Shown: positions 1 through 11,960 of the stretch, piece by piece
Layout: each line of letters opens with the position of its first letter
Numbering within the stretch: the stretch's first letter is position 1
Origin: Phoronis australis
Lineage: Eukaryota > Phoronida > Phoronidae
Direction of reading: 5' to 3'
Assembly: GCA_002633005.1 (NCBI GenBank)
Contig: NMRA01000141.1
Span: 755,938 to 819,937 of the forward strand
DNA: 64,000 bases
Notes under the pieces: model-generated
Database searches by the model: none
Seen by the model: only the letters and a program-made list of their open reading frames with translations
Told to the model about the DNA's origin: nothing
Program-made: the position numbers and the translations under genes

Positions 1-110
1 TATTTCTGTTTCTAGAGGCGTTTTAACATACTTGTGTTTTGATCTTTTATCCGCTAAACTATACCACTGAACAATTAGTAAATATCCGGCATGGATCTCG
101 CTCTTTGCAG

Positions 111-3100
111 TTGACGGCAGCTGGTCGGTATGGACCAATTGGACTACTTGCACCGCCACGTGCGGGGGAGGAAATCAGTCCAGGGTGAGATCCTGTAATA
201 ATCCTTTCCCGATGTATGGAGGATCAAACTGTACTGGAAATGGTACAAGAGTAAAAGTGTGTAACACAATGAATTGTCCAGGTTTGTAAACACGGTATAA
301 ATGTTTGTAATTAAGACAACCGGTAAAATGTTTCCTGTTTAGAAAATGGTGAAATGATAAAATTTCTAGATATTAAAGATACTAAGCTCGCCATAACAAG
401 TACGGGAAAAACTACTGAAGAAATGGTGTGCAGTGCAATAACCGTCCAGGCCTGGACTCACATTTTCATACGGCAAAACAGATTGAAAATATTGCCATCG
501 CATGACCATTTTCCTCTGAATTATCATTATGTTCAGAGAAGTAAGAATTTATGGACCAATGTGAGGACATTTTTTTGAAAATCTGTTTTTACACTGCTTC
601 CTACATGTACAACACAATAAAAAGAGATTTTTAAACACAGAGAGAAATACAAAACAAAACAAACCACGAAAAGATTTAATTGCACCATTCAATGTGGTTC
701 CCTGCCACTGAAACAGAATTCAACCTGATCACAAAGTATGTTTTACGGTTTGCTCTTAAAAAATGAATTGACGTTAACGCCAAAACATTTTCTTTTTGTT
801 TTAAAGTTCAAAAAGGATTTTTCTCACACAGGGCAAAGCACGTCTCCTTATTTGTTATGGCAAAACAGACGTAGCACATTTCCCTTATATGGAAAATGTG
901 GATTTAGACCTTTAATGTAACCAATGCAACGGCGAATTCAAGCAGCAGCCAGTCAGAGGCAATTGATGCAAATCCTAACTCTTAGTTGTAATGGTATCGT
1001 AGTATTTATCAGAAAATGCACTTGGAATCCTTTATGGGAAATAGCTTGCGTCACTGGATTGTCAAAAACTCTGCTGTCGACCTCAGATACGTAGTGCAAT
1101 CACACATGATAATCTGCCGTTATTATTAATCTTGTCAGTCAGCTGTTTGTCGAATGACTGTGAGCGCATGCGCGCATTTATAGCGAGTGGAGGGAGATGA
1201 GAAACTGTGTTTTGACTACAGAGTTTTGCTTAGCGCGTATTTCAAAAATCATGAATTTTGTGATGGAAACTCCCTCACAGGGAAAAGTGAATAACTCTGT
1301 AGTACCCATTATGAGATGGTATTTTTGTCAGAAATTGTTTAATGATATGTTTGAAGATCTTTCGCTTTCCATGCCTCTTTAAAATTTTAGCTGTGCCTGC
1401 TTCAAATTGCAGAAAAACGTATCAAAACGTAGTAAAAGGTATTAATCAGACTTATGACAAAAGGTCGTAACTCCTTTTTCAAAACAGACCACTGGGAAGG
1501 TAATATGTATGTCGATTTACGGACACGGGAGTAAATTCCAATTTCAATGAAGATTTTGAATAGTTATCTTAAAATAATAGCGGGTGACCAGCGAGAGCGC
1601 CGCATAAGGGCTATGATGAAATAACAGGTCAGGTGACCACATAGGTGTAGATGAAAAATCTTGTTGTCCCTATGAAAAATGGCGGAGACCTTTGGAAGCC
1701 GCCATTAAAATTGCACACCTAACAAAATCATTACATATAGTTTCAAAGCTCCTCAAGCAGGGAGGTAGGCTGGCCAAGCAGGGACGGTAAAAGTAAGTCG
1801 ACCTTTTGTCGCAGTTTGTCACAAAATTCCAACATGATTTCTACGGCTGTAACCATTAGTAACCTTCCAGAGCGGAATGAAAATTTAACGGTCAGATAGT
1901 TGTAAAATACTCGCTTCGATTTTTTCTGTCGAATTTTTAGTCTCAGCATATGAAGTTTATGGTCGGTATTCACCGAAAACATTCGCATGCATTGCATTGA
2001 TTCGCGTTAAAAACAACCTAATCGGAATTTGTTCGAGTCGTTTTTTTTAACAGTGATCAGCATATTCAACATGACGAGATAGCCAACCTCCGTTTTCATC
2101 GTTCCCACCTGTGTTTGAGTGTACAGTAAAGTAACAAATCGACGTAACAGACAGTCCAGTCTTCTGGCAGTTAACAACACTATGACCATTGACACATATT
2201 GATTCGAAGTTCGTTGTTGTGATTTTAATATTTTAAGAGAAGATATTCGCTTTGCAACTGGACTCTGCGTTCAGCACATCTCCTATAGTAACAGTCCAGA
2301 TATCCAGGGCAGACAGGAACTGAAGTTGAAAACAAAACGGCCATGGCAGAGTGGATATGATCCCAAGGGCAGATCCAGAATTTTGAGTTAACGGGGGGGA
2401 GGCAAGGCAGATCGGTGTTTCGTTTATTCTTAGACACGTGTAATTTGCGTATAGGCTCTCTACAAGACCAACCGCGAGGGGGCCTACTCTTGGCAAGAGT
2501 TGGACAGTGTTGTATTGTTTAAAACATTGAATACTGACAAACACCCTCTTGCTGACTTGTCGTTATTGCACTATAGTAGTCACTGGCCACTGCGGTGAAA
2601 GGGACAATTTTCGACAAAACAAATGGAAAAGCATGGGTTCGTCTCAACTACAAGTTGTACAAGGCAAAAACCTTGTGCCGCTGTGCTACCTTGTTTATTA
2701 CTAACAGTATATTTATAGTACTAAACTTGTATCATTCACTGTGAAAATTGGCTGAGTTGTTGACACAAATTTTTGGCTCTCTCCCGCAACCAAGAGTCCG
2801 CCTTCCATCATATTACGCGGTATATGGAATTTAACATTTTTATCAAAACACTGGATTCTAAGAAATATTTAAAGCTTCATTTTCTATTAAAGTTTTTGGA
2901 AAATCTAACTTAAGTTACTGTGGGAAAAATTGAAGTTTCACGAAAAATCTAGTAAGCTGTAAAAACGTTTTGAAGAAATTTAAAAAGTAATATTTTACCA
3001 AAAACATGCCTTTTCAGGACAATCTTTAGTTTCTAAAAAGATATTTTATTTCTGAAACTTTAGGTGTAGAAAATATTTAGCTGAAGTTTCTCACAATAAC

Positions 3101-6100
3101 TTGAGTTTGTTTAAAAACTCAAGTCAGTCAGATATTCAAAAGAATTTCTCATAAATCAAGTTTCTTGTCAAACTGAAGTTTTTATATATTCAAAATGCAA
3201 GCTTTGTGCCAAACTTAAGGTTTTTGCATGATCAAAAATTAGATTTTAAAAACTTAAGTTGTAATATATTAAGACTGGTGTTTTTCCCATTTTTTCAAAT
3301 AAACAAAACTCATTTGTTTAACATAACTTACTAATTTTGCATAGTTTATTGAATCCACATTAATAGATTTCTAAAACCACAGTTATAAAACGGTAAATTG
3401 CACAATTTCATTTCCCTGAAAATGTTCTTAATATTTCTTAAATTTTCACGTAAATATATACTAAAACAAAATATAATTCAATGAATTGATTCAAGCAATT
3501 ATCCGCCACTCATTACTCATTATCGTTGCCATTTTATTCTTTGCCAATTTAATAAGAACGAACAACAATCTAAACAAACAACAATACCATGAAGTTGAAA
3601 ATCATGCACAATGCAATTATTCCAAGTGATACTTGACAAAGCCATGTGAAAATTGATTCTCTGTCGCTGCCATTGAAGCATCAGCACGTGCCGTATCAAC
3701 CTACCTTGTGCATTTCAATCAAAGGTGATTGGTCTGTTTGGTCTAACTGGACCGCGTGTAGTTTGACCTGTGGCGCGGGGAATCATTAAGTACGAGGTTA
3801 CGTGACAACCCTGCGTCCATGTATGGGGATGTCAGCTGTACTGGAAACACAACTGAGGTTGGACAGTGTAACACGTGGTCGTGTCCCGGTAATTCATGAA
3901 ATGAATTTCGTTTAATTCTTCTAAACAAACTTAATAATTTATTTTTATTTATTTATCGCTACACGAAGTTTTCAAAAATGTTTGTTCGGCGTACTAACCT
4001 ACCTTAAATATTTCAGTCAATGGCGGTTGGACTGTTTGGTCTACCTGGACCCTGTGTAGTCGGACATGTGGCGGAGGGAATCATTCTAGAACGAGGTCAT
4101 GTGACAACCCAACGCCCAAGTATGGCGGTGCTAATTGTACTGGAAACACAACCGAGATTGGAAAGTGTAACACGTGGTCGTGTCCCGGTAATTTAGTAAC
4201 TGACATTCGTTTAAATAACCTAAGCAAAAGTTATTTTACTAAAAATCGTTTCATTATAACATTATGTCGGAGCACAAAGCTTTTGGAAGTGTTTGCTTCT
4301 CGTACTAACATACATGTACCTTATGCATTTGAATCAATGGCGGTTGGTCTGTTTAGTCTAACTGGACCGCGTGTTGCCTGACATGTGGCTGAGGAAATAA
4401 TTCAAGGACGAGGTCATGTGACAACCCAACGCCCAAGTATGGGAGTGTTCATTGTACTGGAAACACAACCCAGGTTGGACAGTGTAACGCGTGGTCGTGT
4501 CCCGGTAATTCAGTTATTCGAATTCGTTTAATTCATCTAAACAAAATTGTTTTATTGCGCACAGTCTGTTAATCTTGTTTGTCACAGCAGAAAGTTTCAA
4601 AAAAGTTTGTTCGGCGTATTAACCACCTTAGGTATTTCAGTCAATGGCGGTTGGTCTCTTTGGTCTAACTGGACCGCTTGTAGTCTGACATGTGGTGGAG
4701 GGAATCATTCAAGGACGAGGTCATGTGACAACCCAACGCCCAAGTATGGGGGTGTTAACTGTACTGGAAACACAGCCGAAGTTGGACAGTGTAACATATG
4801 GTCGTGTCCAGGTAATTCAGTAACTGCGCAACTCGTTTGATTAAACTAAACAAAACACGTATTACTTTCAATAGTTTTTTTTTGTTTGTTATGTCGCACC
4901 ACGAAGCCTTAGAAACATTTTTGGCATATTAACTAACCTTATACATGTCATTAGAAAATGGCGGTTGGTCTGTTTGGTCTAACTGGGTTACCTGTAGTCT
5001 GGCGTATGGAGAAGGAAGTAAATGGTCACGTGACAGCCCAACGCCCTAGTATAGGGGTGTTATCTGTACTGGAAACAAGACCTAGGTCGGCCAGTGTAAG
5101 GCGTGGCCGTGTCTGTGTAATTTTGTACGTGACATGCGTTTGATTAAACTAAACAGAAGTTGTTTTAATTTATGCAATTTAGTCATTTCTCATGTCGGAG
5201 CAGAGCTTTTGGAAATGTTTCGTTTGTGGTATCAACGTACTTTATACATTTCAGTCCATGGCAGTTGGTCTGTTTGGTCTAACTGGACCGCGTGTAGTTT
5301 GACATGTGGCGGAGGGAATCATTCCAGGACGAGGTCATGTGACAACCCAACGCCCAAGTATGGGGGTGCTAACTGTTCTGGAAACGCAACCGAGGTTGGA
5401 CAGTGTAACACTTTGTCGTGCCCGGGTAATTGATTGACCAAGACTCGTTTAATTAAACTAAACAACAATGGCGAGATAGCCGCGCCATATTGAAATTCAC
5501 TGACCCGCAAGACGGAACAGCTAGGTCTTTGGTAGACTGACGTTCACTCCAACCTGACAGATCCATAACGTGGACGGCAAATTTCCACTATTGCATGTGC
5601 GGTTCCATGCGTTAAAATTTAAAGAAAAAAGCAAACCTTTTGAAAAATCAATGAATGAACAAGGACATTATGTTCCGTCCACTGCAAAGCCTAGCCATAA
5701 CGCTAAATCGTCGTGGGAGACCGTCCGGAGTTGGTATATGGTGCAACTCCGAACGGTCTGGGGTCAACAGAAAACCACAGTTCAACTTTGAGTCTACACC
5801 AATGTGATAAACGAGAGTAGTTCTACTTACTTTACTTTCAACAGTCTTTTCAATATGTTTGAGCACGAGCTTTTCGAAAATGTGTGTTTAGCGTGTTAAC
5901 GCAAACCTACCTTATGAATTTCAGTCCACGGAGGTTGGTCTGTTTGGTCTAACTGGACTGTGTGCAGTCGGACATGTGGCGGAGGGAATCATTCTAGAAC
6001 GAGGTCATGTGGCAGCCCAACGCCCAAGTATGGAGGAGCTAATTGTACTGGAAACACAACAGCGGTGGGACAGTGTAACACGTGGTCGTGTCCGGGTACG

Positions 6101-7322
6101 ATTGTTTATCAAAGATTTCTGAGTGGCAAATAAAAGCTAATATTCTAAAATTGTTTTTTGCTCATTTCTTCTAATTTATTTTGTCTAAATCTTTTTGTGG
6201 ACGATTTCAGCTGATTTTGTGAATATTGTATTCGATGCATCCTGTTTTTAGTGATGCTTTTTTTCTCAGTAACCCTGCAACCTCGTTAAAGCATAGTACT
6301 GTGGTTGCATATTTTAGTCGATGGCGGCTGGTCTTTCTGGTCCAACTGGACCACGTGCAGTGTCACGTGTGGCGAAGGGAACCAATCACGATCAAGGAGA
6401 TGTGATGAACCAACACCCCTGAACGCTGGAAAAAAATGTTCAGGAAATGAGAAAGAGGTCAGAGAGTGCAATGCACTTAAGTGTCCAAGTGAGTAGATGT
6501 ATTGTAGTAGTTTATCATTGAATATCAGAAATAATCCTTCAGCATCCTTTTACGACGCCTGTACTCAAAAACATGGGTCGTGGGAACCATGAACTCTTCA
6601 ATTCGAAAACATGGTATTGGCTCACCGACCGCTCAATACAAACCACGCGAAAGTGTCATGCCCGGACTTATGTCTTGCTCGGCTCATTGCGCGAGTCCGT
6701 GTCCTTGTACCGTGTGGTTTATGAGTACGATGAGATCAAGAGTTTTCTAGGCGCGTGTCGTGTTTTGCCAAATTGGCGGTCTTTGAGACGTGTTTCTTGA
6801 TTTATGACCTTAGTTTATGGGGTACGTCAGCGAATATGTAAGTGTGGAAGCCGTGTTGTAAGTCATTTGGATTCAACTCTAGACGGGCGGTTTCCAAAGC
6901 GAGGCGAAATGGAGGCCCTGTTGCATGCAAAGTGACTTAAGACCTAAGAAAAAAAATTGGTCTGGTGCTCCACATCCAACTGCTCAAAACAAGTTTCATG
7001 AACTTTACTGATCCCAGACATCAATCTGCGGTCTTTCGTCTAGCATCACGACTCGCTGGTCCATTATCTCCCACAACGATAACTGGCTCATTGCCGTTTT
7101 GTAATTCCAGAATTAACGAGTGGAAAAGAAAGCAGTGCAGAACTGACGGCTATAATCACCATTTCTGCCATTTCCGCTATTGTGGTGATTCTAATCCTCA
7201 TCGTAGGGGGCGCCATTATTAGACATAGGAAGAGACTTTCTACGAATTATCAGATGAATGAAGAAGACATCGGACTCTCGAACCTGACGACATCTACAGT
7301 CTCCAAGAACACAGAGACATAG
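111..7322 (+). CDS. TSP1-repeat type I membrane protein, 3' part of gene
   Basis: Single-pass surface protein made of thrombospondin type 1 repeats; the 5' end lies outside the window. Intact exons are 111-281, 4017-4187, 4641-4811, 5255-5425, 5925-6095, 6318-6488 and 7111-7322. Each of the first six is exactly 171 bp, phase 1-1, flanked by AG and GT, and encodes one 57-residue repeat with WSxWSNW (a C-mannosylation type motif), CSxTCGGG (an O-fucosylation type motif) and six cysteines. The last exon encodes a short linker, a helix rich in Ile/Val (AIVVILILIVGGAII), a basic stop-transfer RHRKR and a tail of about 33 residues ending at TAG 7320-7322. TSP1 repeats usually bind matrix, glycans or other receptors; the ligand here is unknown. 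Three further repeat exons in the array are dead and listed separately. Because all exons are phase 1-1, skipping dead ones keeps the frame. No intracellular signalling domain is seen. Confidence 0.85.
282..3718 (+). other. Large intron of the TSP1 gene
   Basis: About 3.4 kb with no recognised coding exon. It is AT-rich in 2860-3500, where a degenerate motif of the type GAAGTTT/AACTTAAG recurs in both orientations. No transposase or RNA gene was recognised. Confidence 0.5.
3719..3888 (+). pseudogene. Dead TSP1 repeat exon (1-bp deletion)
   Basis: Same unit as the intact exons but 170 bp long instead of 171. One base is missing after AATCATT, giving an immediate TAA. The acceptor AG has become AA (tttcaa before the exon), and the third repeat cysteine codon reads CGT instead of TGT. 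The donor (CCCG|GTAA) survives. It is most likely skipped in the mRNA, which costs nothing because the unit is symmetric. Confidence 0.8.
4334..4504 (+). pseudogene. Dead TSP1 repeat exon (two nonsense codons)
   Basis: Full 171-bp copy. The acceptor is lost (tttgaa instead of tttcag), the second Trp codon of the WxxW motif is TAG and the first Gly of CGGG is TGA. The donor remains. It cannot contribute to the protein and is expected to be skipped. Confidence 0.82.
4955..5115 (+). pseudogene. Dead TSP1 repeat exon (internal deletion)
   Basis: Recognisable WSVWSNW start followed by CSLAYGEG, where the second Cys of CSxTCG is Tyr. The segment carrying the next cysteine is deleted, an in-frame TAG follows PTP, and the donor CCCG|GT is degraded to CTGT|GT. 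Coordinates are set by alignment to neighbouring units. Confidence 0.75.
5466..5830. repeat. Insertion between TSP1 units with a 15-bp-arm hairpin
   Basis: The units either side are about 670 bp apart, whereas most neighbours are about 300-315 bp apart, so some 350 bp of extra DNA sits here. It contains an inverted repeat with arms at 5719-5733 and 5744-5758 (gaccgtccggagttg against caactccgaacggtc, one mismatch). No coding content was recognised. It may be a small mobile element; edges are approximate. Confidence 0.45.
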
Positions 7323-8828
7323 GCAAACGACACTCGTTTAAAGTTTATGTATACTTATAAAAATTAATATGAAACAATTATTAGACAAATTTTGATGAAT
7401 GTTACGTAATACAGTCTTGCTTTGAACGATGATCCATTCAGAAGTGTTAATCTGAAATTTAGTGACGAAATCTAGTGGCCCAAGAGAATTTAATATACAC
7501 TGGACACTACTTGATCGAGCGCGTTGTACATGTAGCTCGGACTACTGAATTCTTGCCAGAGCTCTTCAAACCCAATCGCCAGTTTTATTTTATTTGGTAT
7601 ATGTGATTTGTCATATGCATAAGTGTACTAAAACGCGATGTTTTGCCATTTGGATATAAATTATGCTGATAAATTCTTTTAAATGTCGTGGAGTTTTAAA
7701 TAGCTGATGTCCTCTATGGGGTAAAATTCTTTTTTCTATAATCCATATAGGGAGTACATGTAGTTTGTGGCATATTGTGCATGTTTAATTAAATCAGCTT
7801 ATAATTTGTAATTTAAGAAGTGAGTTAGAAGGAAAGGTGGTTGAAGTTATAGATCCTTCGCACGACTTTAAACAAATTGATAGACCTTCGGAATTTGACT
7901 TGGTCACAACGAAAAAGAACTTGATTTTCTGGATTGTGACGTCAGCAATTTGGCGACAGTTGTCGAAATTTACTAATTCCATACGAAGATGCCATGCGAT
8001 TGGTCAATATGTGAGTCAAGCTTTTGACATGGAGAGATTAGATCTCGGTTTTTCCAATATTAGCTAAGCACTAAAGGGTAACCATTGTGTATTGTGAACA
8101 TTGTTCTGGGCACAATAACATTGTACCCATGTTGCACTCTACCTTATTATGAATGATAATCTAAACACAGCATTAGCCACTTAAAGTCCTTTTCTCACGC
8201 GTTGTTAACCCTTATTACATGGTTAGAAGATGTCATAAGGATCCAAGAAGTACCTACCTCATAACTAATACACGATCCGTACTCAAAAAACAGTTTAAAT
8301 GAACGCGCCACTCATGAATCGCACCCGAAGAAACACCGCCATTTTGAACTTGCCGCGAACCCGGAAGTACAATTCATTCAGGAACCCAGGCCGAGAAAAC
8401 GCCGTCAGTGCGACTGGAGCAGTGCCTGTACTGTTACCAGCCAGCAAACGGGGATAAAAAAATCGACAGCTCGCCTTAATTTTGATAAAATCAAACTACG
8501 GACAATTTTATGGAAATTGCTGAAGAAATGCGGCGAATAAATTTTGACAGAAATTATTTTGCTAGACTCGGTACCGCAGCCTATCGGACCCTGTGCGGAT
8601 CGAGACCAGACACTGGCGAACGGTAAATGCATGCGGTTGCAAGCTGTTTTGTCGAAGTAAAATGGTCAAATGATAAATGCTGCATATATTCAAGGGTAGT
8701 TTCAGACACTTGCATGAAATTACGGGCTGGTTAGTCCTGTGTCACACTGCCGCGGCAGACCTTAGTTAGCCTCAGGCACCAGCTACCAGTGAAGACTATA
8801 GTCAAAATACGGCTTGTTAGTAGGCCTA
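7323..8828. other. 3' flank of the TSP1 gene, no gene seen
   Basis: Presumed 3' UTR followed by intergenic DNA. A CpG-richer stretch lies around 8310-8420. No exon, RNA gene or clear polyadenylation signal could be fixed. Confidence 0.4.
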
Positions 8829-8838
8829 TACAGCCTCC

Positions 8839-8979
8839 CGTTCAGTAGCGCTAGGACCTCGCTAAGAAGCAAGACTTCGCGAGATTACGTGAGATATTGC
8901 CGTGTATTTTAAATGAGAACATGTGACTTTGACTAGGATTTTGCAAGGTCCTATTGTAGGTCCTAGCGTCTACTGAACG
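8839..8979 (+). mobile_element. Short TIR element (MITE), copy 1
   Basis: About 141 bp whose ends are inverted repeats (cgttcagtagcgctaggacc at the left; aggtcctagcg...actgaacg at the right). There is no coding capacity. A second copy in opposite orientation lies at 12160-12285. The two share the internal block with gcaagacttcgcgagattac and the adjoining cagcctccc. Confidence 0.75.
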
Positions 8980-10031
8980 CACACCAGCTTTGCGCCAAGA
9001 CTACCCTTAGGCCTAACTGGTCGCTGGCCACAAACACAAAAAACACGAAAATTGAACAAAGTTTCTTTTTTGTAGCAACGTTTGTCAAAATGTATCAACG
9101 TTAAATCTTCACAAATTACAAAGTAGCCGATTGAACATGCCTTTCAGTTCAGCAAAAGTCGACATTGTAGGTGCCGCCAGAAATGAGCCGAAGTCCAACG
9201 GGAATTGTGAGCACATTTATCACTTAATGAGTAACAACTGCGAGGCTGAAATTTGGTGAACACTGCTAAATCGTGCAGAATAGTAAGTAAAGATATGTCT
9301 AACTAAATTTCACCGTAATTTGTTGGCGAAAACAATTTACACAAAGTTTTAAACTCGTAACTCATCCCGCTGTCCTCCAATATGGCCGACGCGATCCAAA
9401 CAAAGTGACCCAAATTTCGCCACAAAACTTGCAATAACTTTACAGTGCTTGCCCCGATTTTGATACTTTTTCGATTTTTACTGAGTAGAATGTACTACCT
9501 TTCCGATGATAGCAAAGTACTTTTTCAAAACGAGGAAAAAAATAAAACCGAAAAAAATTGGTTCGACCCATATTGGTTCCTAGGTTCGACCGGCCTACGT
9601 AAGGAACTAAACACCAATGCTATTTTAACATACTAAGTACGCGTAACATTCCAAAAAAATCAACGACCACTAACTACAAACTATAAATACACTACATATG
9701 CAAACGAATCACGATATATTACTAATAAAACAAAATAATGAAGACTTTTCGAGCAAGCCATAGCACATTCAGTTACAAGGAAAAAATGGCGGCCGTCAGG
9801 ACAAGTTCCTGAACTGATGAGCCGGAAATGTGGGTACGGAAATAACCGATGACAACCTGTAATCATACGCTCAGAGAGAAGGGTCAAATACTGTTAAAAA
9901 ATCGCTTTTGGCAAGAAAGGCGAAAAGAATATAAAGAAAGGGTGTCGAAAATAAGAATTTATGTAGTAAGTATTTTCGGATACTAGAACCACATGGGCAG
10001 TTTGCAACAAAGACTTTAAAGGCGAAGGCAA
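8980..10031. other. Intergenic DNA, no gene seen
   Basis: Lies between the MITE and the THAP element. Short open frames are present but none has recognisable domains or a splice context. The sequence near 9370-9420 (ccaatatggccgacgcgatc) looks promoter-like but has no gene attached. Confidence 0.35.
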
Positions 10032-10284
10032 CCTTTTTCCATGTCATTTTAAGCTAAAATAAGGTTGGTTGGTTATCCTAGACATATTTGCCACTTAATT
10101 ACAGCTTTTCGTATTTTTATTAATTACTCGTCCGCTCTTCCGGAAGTGACGTTTTAAGAGGCAAGCATTTCGCGCCAATTTCTTTTCATATAGTCTGACT
10201 GTGAGAGCTGCCGAGTCAGTCATTGTTCTACCTCGGTTGTGGTAAGTTCCGTCGTCGTTTGCTTTCATTTACTAGTCAGTCAAT

Positions 10285-11117
10285 ATGCCGCACTGTTGCT
10301 GCGTACCAGGATATACTAATTATCGGCTCACGCGCGCTTTGGGAGTACCTTTGCATCGCTTTCCGATGGATGACACACTTCGCCGTACTTAATTGGCTCG
10401 CTCGTGTGAAGAACGCAGCGTTACCCGTCCACGCAACGTACAAAGCAGTGGAGAATTACCGTGTGTGTGGCAAGCACTTTCTGCCGTCCGATTACGAAAG
10501 GGATTTGTACGCAGAACTGATGAAGGTCCCTGCGAAACAACGTCTGAAGAAGGTTGTCATTCCGTCTGTGTTTATTCCCGGCAGTGCCCCGTCGCCACCC
10601 TCGAGAAGTGCGTATTTGAAGCGAGAAGCCTCGCGAGCTGTGGCCAGTACAGTGACTGGAGCCAGTGGAGGCACTTCATCTACTGTCACCCGTGCCTCCG
10701 AACGTACTCAAGAGCTAGCGTGCAATTCCTGGAACCAGTAGTGATTCGCTCTGTGCTGTTTTCTCCAGCCCAGAGCCTCTAAGCAGCCCTGCAGCGATAT
10801 TGAGTAGTGGGAGTGATTACAGGCTTAGTTCGACACTCAGTGAAGAGGACAGTTCGTCGTCCAGTGAACAGATCGGTGAGCCAAACTTTGATAAGTTTAT
10901 TGTGGACTTGTCTAAAGTGTTGGAGCTATTTAGAAGGTGCCAGGTGTGTGGCGTGGGAGTCACACGACACGATGTAAGCAATTTGGGTGCTCAGGTCACC
11001 ATCCAGTGGTAGTGTGTCGCGGGACACTCTGGCAAGTGGGACAGTTGTTCTTCTGTCCGTGGTATGCCGGAGGTCCACTTAACCATGTCCAGTAGTGGCT
11101 TGGCCTCATCGAACTCT
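10285..11117 (+). pseudogene. Broken THAP zinc-finger / zinc-ribbon transposon gene
   Basis: Starts at ATG 10285 with the THAP hallmark MPHCCCVPG..NY and HRFPMDD. A one-base frameshift near 10389 is then needed to continue as NWLARVK...YRVCGKHFLPSDYERDL, the second half of a THAP domain. The Cys expected after VPG is Tyr. A second frameshift occurs near 10725. A Ser-rich linker leads to ELFRRCQVCG and, after a TAG in place of a codon following IQW, CVAGHSGKWDS and a degenerate continuation. That matches my recollection of a Cys-rich domain common in invertebrate THAP transposon proteins. At least two frameshifts and one nonsense codon mean it is not functional as it stands. Confidence 0.75.
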
Positions 11118-11386
11118 GAACAGCACAAGCATTCCATTGAGGTAGGCATAACAACGCACACAGTGCATTTGCACCAAGATGTGTCACCACGTCTGTCCTC
11201 AGTAGCCGCCTCGTTTCTCTCAACAGCTGTCTGTGCCTGTGCGTACTCTTCCTCGTTATACTCGTTCTCAAACATGTACCCACCCACTGAATGTCCGTGA
11301 AAAACTTCCTCGTCACCACTGCTGTGAACAAGGTCTCCGTCACTCACACTACTGTCACTGTGATACGGGTCACCGACTCCAGCCAT
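10991..11386 (-). CDS. P2X7 intracellular-tail-like protein of the THAP element
   Basis: Open frame of 131 codons from ATG 11386 to the stop at 10991. After an acidic N-terminus with YMFENEYNEEE comes WCKCTVCVVMPT..ECLCC.E, the Cys-rich signature of the cytoplasmic ballast domain of the P2X7 receptor. That domain is also found as stand-alone, transposon-linked genes in invertebrates. There is no membrane segment or ATP-binding ectodomain, so this is not a receptor. The C-terminal 30 or so residues are antisense to the end of the THAP gene and probably not original. It lies convergent to that gene inside the same TIRs. Function is unknown; zinc binding is likely from the cysteines. Confidence 0.65.
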   Translation of the reverse strand: MAGVGDPYHSDSSVSDGDLVHSSGDEEVFHGHSVGGYMFENEYNEEEYAQAQTAVERNEAATEDRRGDTSWCKCTVCVVMPTSMECLCCSEFDEAKPLLDMVKWTSGIPRTEEQLSHLPECPATHYHWMVT

Positions 11387-11960
11387 TTTCAGCTTACAAA
11401 ACACTAAACAATCCCTAAATCCAACGTAGTTGAGTTCTCTACTAATCTATCTTGTCGCACAATACTTGCCGATGGAAAGTGGTGGCGACAATTGTTGAAA
11501 AACAGCACAAAACAAAAGTAGAATAGAACAGATTCGCACGGTAAAGTCAACGCAAAACCAAGTGGCGGGAAACGCTTGCCTCCTAAAACGTCACTTCCGG
11601 AGTAGCGGACGAGTAATCTATAAAATTACGAAAAGCTGTAATTAAGTGGAAAATATGTCTAGGATAACCAACCAACCTTATTTTAGCTCAAAATGACATG
11701 GAAAAAGCTTACCCCTACGACAATCATTCTGGAAGGACCCCTCCCTCTGCATTCTTTAGAGGACCTTTCTCGTTGTTTGTAACTGGTAAGTTCCTTCATG
11801 TTAATGCACGCGCATGCGTGTTAACGTATACGTAATCAAACAATTTAAAGAGAAGGAAGGGCCCCTTAACATCCCCGTTACCAAACATAACGAACACTAA
11901 ACAAATGCATAAAAATGTTATAATGTCAATGCGATTGTTTACAAAACACCTATAGTTGCT

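Larger units (their letters stand above)
10032..11709 (+). mobile_element. TIR DNA transposon with THAP and P2X7-tail coding regions
   Basis: Bounded by long inverted repeats of about 148 bp: 10032-10179 and 11562-11709 (shared blocks include aaggttggttggttatccta, cacttaattacagcttttcg and ccggaagtgacgtttta). Inside are a broken THAP-type gene on + and an open P2X7-tail-like frame on -, running toward each other. THAP domains are the DNA-binding part of P-element-like transposases. No target-site duplication could be fixed. Total length (about 1.7 kb) and the disrupted THAP frame point to a non-autonomous, internally deleted copy. Confidence 0.8.

Noticed and set aside
4958-5143. MAVGLFGLTG frame as a gene
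   Set aside because: Wrong-frame reading of a dead TSP1 exon.
10285-11117. A functional host THAP-domain gene
   Set aside because: Two frameshifts, a nonsense codon and a missing zinc ligand, all within TIRs.
10991-11386. A P2X purinergic receptor gene
   Set aside because: Only the Cys-rich intracellular-tail motif is present; no membrane segments or ATP-binding ectodomain, and it lies inside transposon TIRs.
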